Source: Turnera subulata
Taxonomy: Eukaryota; Streptophyta; Magnoliopsida; Malpighiales; Passifloraceae
DNA length: 64,000 bases
Direction: 5' to 3'
Assembly (NCBI GenBank): GCA_028386065.3
Contig: JAKUCV010004776.1
Span: forward strand, 104,832 to 168,831
Shown here: positions 59,101 to 64,000 of the stretch, in pieces
Position numbering within the stretch: position 1 is the first letter of the stretch
Layout of the letters: each line of letters opens with the position of its first letter
Position numbers and translations under genes: made by a program
The notes under the pieces: model-generated
Databases searched by the model: none
What the model was told of the DNA's origin: nothing
What the model saw: only the letters and a program-made list of their open reading frames with translations

Positions 59101-60000
59101 GAGCGTCCCAAGGGTGACTGGGTTACCACCTACATGGCCTAAGGTACGACTTCTACTATGGAATTGCAGGGGTGTAGCAAGAAGGTCCCAAGATTTTGTG
59201 CGTACCTTAAGGGATCTGAAGAATCAGTACAAGCCCAACATGGTAGGGTCAACATCAACAACGAGGCTCAGAGTTTTAGAGTCAATGTTGTACCCAACAG
59301 ATAAATATCTGTATAAACTTATGTATGAGGACAATTCCTCTTTGAATGTTCTCCAGTTATGGATCCATTATGCAATAATAATATGCATATTTTCCCTTTG
59401 CCATTAAAACCTCATCCAGGGCCATAAGCACAATTAATTATACTATCTTATTCGCTCCAGGGAATAGAGTACAGTCAATTTAACGGGATCCATAATAATC
59501 TCTTTTATTACTGTAAATGGGGGTTTCTGTACTCTTCAAGAGTATTAGCTCTTCCAGAGCGTAAATATATGATCTTCTAGATCATAGTAAAGCATGCGTT
59601 CTTCAGGAACATATTCAAACTTATGCTCTTCTGGAGCGTATTAATTTTTTTTTATTTCGAGATTGTACTATCACATGTTATGTGAAATAGTTGACTTCCA
59701 CACATATAATTCTCCCCCTTGGATGTCAACTTGCATTGTCTTCAGGACAAATGCCTGAGCCATTATTCTAGAAACGATGATAAAATGCTGTAAAGTAAAT
59801 AAAATAAAATAAAATAGCACATAATAATAAAACTGAAACATATATTAAAATTATTCAATATATACTAGCTTGCACCTTCAGGGTAAGCAAGATAATAACA
59901 GTATCCATCATTGGATGGTCATACAATATCCACCTTCTGGTGGTCATAAAATATCCACCTTCTGGTGGTCATACAACATCTTTCTTCAATTTTCCTCAAA
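56172..60000. repeat. Dispersed short hairpins of type stem-C(TTCW)G-stem in Copia 3
   Basis: About twenty perfect or near-perfect inverted repeats, each with a 4-6 nt stem closed by C..G over TTCA or TTCT. Examples: aagcttcaggctt (56173), aatccttcagggatt (56457), gttcttctggaac (57187), accagcttctggctggt (58259), gctcttccagagc (59549), gatcttctagatc (59571), gctcttctggagc (59626), ccaccttctggtgg (59931 and 59953). Densest at 58176-58445. On the element's own (minus) strand the loops read TGAA or AGAA. Confidence 0.7.
58757..59345 (+). pseudogene. 5' part of a LINE ORF2 (endonuclease start), inside Copia 3
   Basis: An ORF of 216 codons contains PKVRLLLWNCRGVARRSQDF and LRDLKNQYKPNMV, the opening of a plant LINE endonuclease domain (..WNCRG.., ..P...). 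The preceding ~130 residues are not recognised. There is no RT and no poly-A, so this is the 5' end of a LINE without its 3' end. Confidence 0.5.
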
Positions 60001-60695
60001 GATCTGCGGAATCTTTTGGCAGTAAGACATCTAGTCTTTGCTGTATATTCGCTTTTTATTGCGTCTGCCAGACAATTTGCATTTCAAATGCATTCAATGC
60101 CCATAACAAATTTCTTCCGGAAATTTTAAGGGCCTTCAATTAACATAATTCCAAAATTTAAATAAATAAAAGACTTAATTAAAAAATAAATAAACATGGG
60201 CCTTTTATAAATTAGCCAGTCAAAAATAAATAACCAAAAATTAAATACGATAGGCCTTGTATGAGCCCAAAAATAACGTAAATGAAATTAAAGTGAGAAT
60301 TAAATGCAATGGGCCTTGTACGAGCCCAATCAAAGCGTAAACGAAAACAAGAAATTAAATATAATGGGCCTTTTCGTAGCCAAATAAATAACCAAAAATT
60401 AAAGGCAATGGGCCTTTTATGAGCCCATTTGTAATTTAAATAAAAATATAAATATAAATTAAATACAAGCATAATAATAGATATAATATACACCTACTCG
60501 ATAAAACTTTCGGCAATAATAATGGCATAATAATAAAGAATATATAATATATATATGCTTACTCGATAAATCTTTCAACAATAATAATAGCATAATAATA
60601 AAGAATATATAACATATATAGAAAGGATGAAAGTAGTAATAAGAAAAGTTTTAGAAATAAATACCTTAATAGAGTAGAGACTCGTACTGATAACG

Positions 60696-61184
60696 TGTTA
60701 TAAAATTGGGAAAGATTTTCACTATTTGATGGAATAATACAAACTTGATCAAACTTGATCAAGGTAATAATACAACTTTGGTAATAATAATACACTTTTG
60801 ATAATAATATGTAGAAGAGAATAATAAATTTAGATGGAGGGAGATTGGAAGAGAAGTGTATGGAATGAGAAGAGAGTGAAGTTTATGGTAGGTTGTAAGT
60901 GTATGAAAGTGAAGGAATGAAGGGGTATTTATAGTTGGAAATGGGAGGATAAAAATAAATAAGTATGATTAATTTTAAAGGATAAAATCAAAGGGATGTT
61001 AGGTAAAGGAAGATGATATTAGGATTAAGACAAATAGAATTATGGAGGATAATTAGCCAAAGAGATAATTCCAAGTAGAAGTTTGGTGTATGGGTAAAGT
61101 ATTTACCGGAATTAAATTCGGGTATAGTAAAAATGAGTTTTACTGGATGGTAACAATGACATTCACCATAATTTATTTATAACA
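60696..61184 (-). repeat. 5' LTR of Copia 3
   Basis: 489 bp, pair of 55022-55510, with target duplication agata directly after it. Confidence 0.9.
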
Positions 61185-61189
61185 AGATA

Positions 61190-62658
61190 ACATATATGTT
61201 ACAAATAATTAGTTAGTTATGTTGGTTCTGCTTAAAGTTCGTCCCAATTGTGAATGAAAACAACCAAACACAACTTCGGTTGGCAGTCAATTGTTCTTTT
61301 GTGTCGGAGTATACTACAGATGTTAAACTATGTTGGTCAAATAAAAAAAATTTGCTCCCAGGATCAAATAATCCAAAAAAAATAAGTGGTCAAGTTTAAT
61401 TTTTATTTTTCTACGCAGAGAAAAATATACTACCAACATTTGCTAATTTTTTTTTCTTGCCATCTTCGGTATATGTATTATTAAAACATGACAAAGAAAA
61501 ATAATCAACTGAAGAATTATTCCATTTCATGTCTTTTTGACTAAGATTGATGATAGGAACTTTCAACATTTTTTTTTTGAGAAAAGGAGCATTCTTCGTT
61601 TATATAAACAGATTTAAAGATCTGAAATTACATAGTTGAAGATCTAATATAGCAAAAGCATAAAAAAATTCAACATAAGAATTCTTCTTAACTTATTACA
61701 TAAAAATATACAACTTTCAACATTATTTATTCTATTTGTCGCCTTCCCTTGATATATTAAAAAAATATTCGTATATAAATTTATCTTTTGGTGTGAAATA
61801 TTCTTATCTTCTGGATTGTTTACAACGACAATTTATAAGTCTAATTGTGTAGAACTATTTTTGGATAGAAAAAATTGGCGATATTTTTTATGTTAAGAAT
61901 GGATGACATATTGTGAGGTTTGGTGGCATGTAACAGCAAAATGGTTCATAGCATTTAAAAAAAAAGCAGCAAAATGGTTCATAATGTTTCGGGCTTTCGG
62001 CGGCCGGGAGTAGAAATAAACTACGCTAAAGATTTGGAAAAAAAATTGAGTGAGAAATGGCAAGCTAATGCAGTTTCCCAAAATAAGTCGATTGGCTTTT
62101 GTTCTTATTAATAAGGGTAATTTAGTCTCAGAGTACAAACAATTGATAAATCTAAGCCTTTTTATTTTTCCCAAATCTAGTGACATAAATGGATGGAACT
62201 TTCCTTTATTTGATGCACATAAAATTACAATTTGGAGTTTATGGCCTTCATACCCTGGTCGTCGGATCACTAAAAATCCAGTACTATTTTAGAAAAAAAA
62301 TAATACGTTATGTCGTTTTTAATTTAGTTGTGTGAATGTGTTATTCAAGAAAAAAGTTGCATGATTTGTTTTTATTTAATTTTCCTACCATATTATAAGT
62401 GTAATTAGGAAAGAGGTAGCATGCCTCTCCTTTTCTTTCTTTTTTTTTTTTCTTGGTGTACATGAAACACGTTGGGTCCTTTTACTCTCACAAAAAACAT
62501 GTGTAAGTCAGTATAAGATAAGATCAGAATCTCTTGTCTGAATATAACCTGTGACTTGATAAAAAACAAAAATATATGGTATGGTAACTTATAGTATGGA
62601 CTAAAAATTAACTAACGTTAATATAAAAAATAATTGGTGAGCAATTCCATGCCCTTCT
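61190..62658. other. Intergenic DNA
   Basis: AT-rich, no gene. Contains the micro-insertion at 61934-61983 and, at 62577-62658, the empty-site version of the host segment split at 42626-42657 / 46598-46655. Confidence 0.5.
61934..61983. mobile_element. Micro-insertion, 17-bp duplication
   Basis: cagcaaaatggttcata is repeated exactly (61934-61950, 61967-61983) around 16 nt, gcatttaaaaaaaaag. Confidence 0.75.
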
Positions 62659-63190
62659 TTTTTTTTTTTTTTGATGAATCTGCAGATTTCATTGATTAAG
62701 TTGCAGAAATGCACATCATGATCAGCTAAGTCCAGGATAGCTTGAGGAGCTTCCTCAACATAGACAGTAAAATCAGTTTTGCTCCTTGCCGTTTGAGTTA
62801 AAGCATGAGCAACATGATTACCACTACGTTTAACATGCATAATAGAAAAGGTTCTAAAGTTTGCAGCCGCCTGCAGAATGTCTAAAACTAGAGTACTAAA
62901 GTAAGAAAATGAAACAGCTTGCTTCTTCAGTTGCAGTATTAGTGGTAGCCTGATAGGCAAATCAGATTCAAGTAATACGTCTTGGAAACCAAGGTCCAGT
63001 GTCGTCTCAGGGTTCGGGCACATCAGTAGCTATGCGTGACCAGCAGCAAGAATTTCGCCAGCAGAGTCTCTTGCCACCCATCCTGCTCCACCTACCTGAT
63101 TGCGCCTAAAATCTACCCTGGTCTGCCTGGGAGTTGTCCTGAGCGGCAATAATGTTGAGTGGTTTCCTCCTATGTAGGACCACTGTAAAT
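62659..63190 (-). mobile_element. LINE fragment: RNase H domain, minus strand
   Basis: Starts (plus view) with a T run, a poly-A tail in reverse. On the minus strand it reads RVDFRRNQVGGAGWVARDSAGE, then after a frame break LDLGFQDVLLESDLP, FRTFSIMHVKRSGNHVAHALTQ and YVEEAPQAILDLADHD. Typical plant LINE RNase H. The 5' border is not exact. Confidence 0.75.
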
Positions 63191-63672
63191 AATAAAAAAT
63201 AGAAAAGAGATGTGTGTGCAGGTGATGCATGTGGAGTAATGTGCAGTGAGTGCAAGTGTGATGGTTGGTAGTGGAGCATTTCTATTAGTGGAGCACTACA
63301 GTTTTTGCAGATAAGTCTTTGCAGTTCTTGATTTTTTGTAAATTGGTCCCTGACGAGATGCCTATAAATAGGCTGTTCATTTCCTCTTCAATGCATCCCA
63401 AGCATTCACTCGAAGTGAATAAGAGAGTGAGAGAGAGAGAGAGAGAAAGAGAGTGTGGGAAGGAGGGAAGAAAAATTAGAAAGAAAATATTTTTTTCAAA
63501 TCCCCTTTTAAATTGAAGAGTGACAAAATAGTGAGGAAAAATACCTTAGGGGTATTTTTGACAAACACTTGGAAAACACCTTGTGAGATACTATTTTGGG
63601 TAGAATTCTAGGTTGATTATACCCCTAAAATTTAGGGAAGTCTCTCTTGTAAGCCTACTATTTTATAGTGGA
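63191..63672. other. Intergenic DNA with a GA microsatellite
   Basis: A GA run lies at about 63423-63453. The sequence around 63352-63420 ('cctataaatagg', 'cactcgaagtg') has a TATA-like box, but no gene follows. Confidence 0.5.
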
Positions 63673-64000
63673 TGAAACGCCCCGACCCGTATTTACCGTA
63701 CACAGTAAACACGTGTCGGAACTGTGACAACCCAACCCAAAATGAAACCAAGCATACAGTGTATAAAACAATAACTCGGGCCCAACGGCCCAAAATGATA
63801 AACATCAACAATAATAAATCCGGCCCAATGGCCCAACAACCATAATAATATGCACAGCGGAAGACTTTAAACAACTCACTAACACTGTATGCGACATAAT
63901 GCAAACTATGGATCCGAGCCCGTCCAAGGGATAACGCCGCAGCCTGTCTGGAATGCACCAAGCCTGTACAACAAACAACTCATCCTACGGGATGAAAGCC
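63673..64000 (-). mobile_element. LTR of the same family as the 42.9-46.5 kb solo LTR, cut by window edge
   Basis: From 'tgaaacgccccgacccgta' onward it aligns with 42862-43260, with substitutions and small indels. Only the minus-strand 3' end of the LTR is in the window. Confidence 0.8.

Larger units (their letters stand above)
55022..61184 (-). mobile_element. Copia LTR retrotransposon 3, strongly decayed
   Basis: Two 489-bp LTRs (55022-55510, 60696-61184), TGTTATAAA to TTTATAACA, are nearly identical. Perfect 5-bp target duplication agata (55017-55021, 61185-61189). On the minus strand the primer-binding region after the 5' LTR reads CGTTATCAGTACGAG, and the polypurine tract is AAGGAGGAG. 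RNase H (55759-56055) and a GAG-pre-integrase piece WHDRMGHP (near 58130) fix Copia identity and direction. Most of the 56.1-60.6 kb interior has no open frame. High LTR similarity beside a ruined interior suggests a recently moved non-autonomous copy. Confidence 0.9.

Overview
The window is nuclear DNA of a flowering plant, most likely a woody core eudicot. It is AT-rich, has many short introns with GT..AG borders, and holds plant-specific families (MORF, NPF, DUF674, ERD6-like, plant MUN-domain protein) among abundant Copia and L1-type retroelements. The species cannot be fixed from the sequence. Five protein-coding genes look intact: MORF2, an organelle RNA-editing cofactor (1694-4118, minus, 4 exons); cyanate hydratase (24221-25645, minus, 4 exons); an NRT1/PTR transporter close to NPF5.2 (32253-36314, plus, 4 exons); a MUN/DUF810 protein (37132-40905, minus, 5 exons); and an ERD6-like sugar transporter (47349-51314, minus, 18 exons). 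There is one tRNA-Arg(TCG) (46799-46872, minus). Exon borders were chosen by hand so that phases close and the family sequence stays continuous.

The main non-coding result is in the last MORF2 intron: three H/ACA snoRNA paralogues of 139-141 nt (2159-2297, 2823-2963, 3103-3243, minus). They share an identical first guide pocket that matches an 18S rRNA stretch, AGCAUU-UG-CCAAG.

Layout. 1-305: LTR remnant. 1.7-4.1 kb: MORF2 with its snoRNAs. 4.4-5.6 kb: 0.2-kb direct duplication around the 3' end of an LTR element. 6.9-11.6 kb: complete but dead Copia element (minus). 11.9-22.4 kb: one DUF674 gene (minus), now a pseudogene, with a 2.8-kb LINE in its last intron and a 5.7-kb Copia element in its 5' leader. 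24.2-25.6 kb: cyanase. 25.7-32.2 kb: gene-poor DNA with several tiny insertions flanked by target-site duplications. 32.3-40.9 kb: NPF and MUN genes. 42-46.6 kb: LINE fragment, then a short poly-A element split by a 3.7-kb solo LTR. 47.3-51.3 kb: sugar transporter with a LINE fragment just upstream. 52.8-54.0 kb: TIR-like element with GC-rich cargo and a tRNA-derived SINE. 55.0-61.2 kb: third Copia element, decayed, studded with short perfect hairpins of a common design. 62.7-64 kb: LINE fragment and the start of another LTR.

The genes do not form a pathway. The window reads as isolated housekeeping and transport genes among nested retroelements. The parts that most deserve follow-up are the intronic snoRNA triplet, the stepwise loss of the DUF674 gene, the hairpin family in the third Copia element, and the recurrent micro-insertions.
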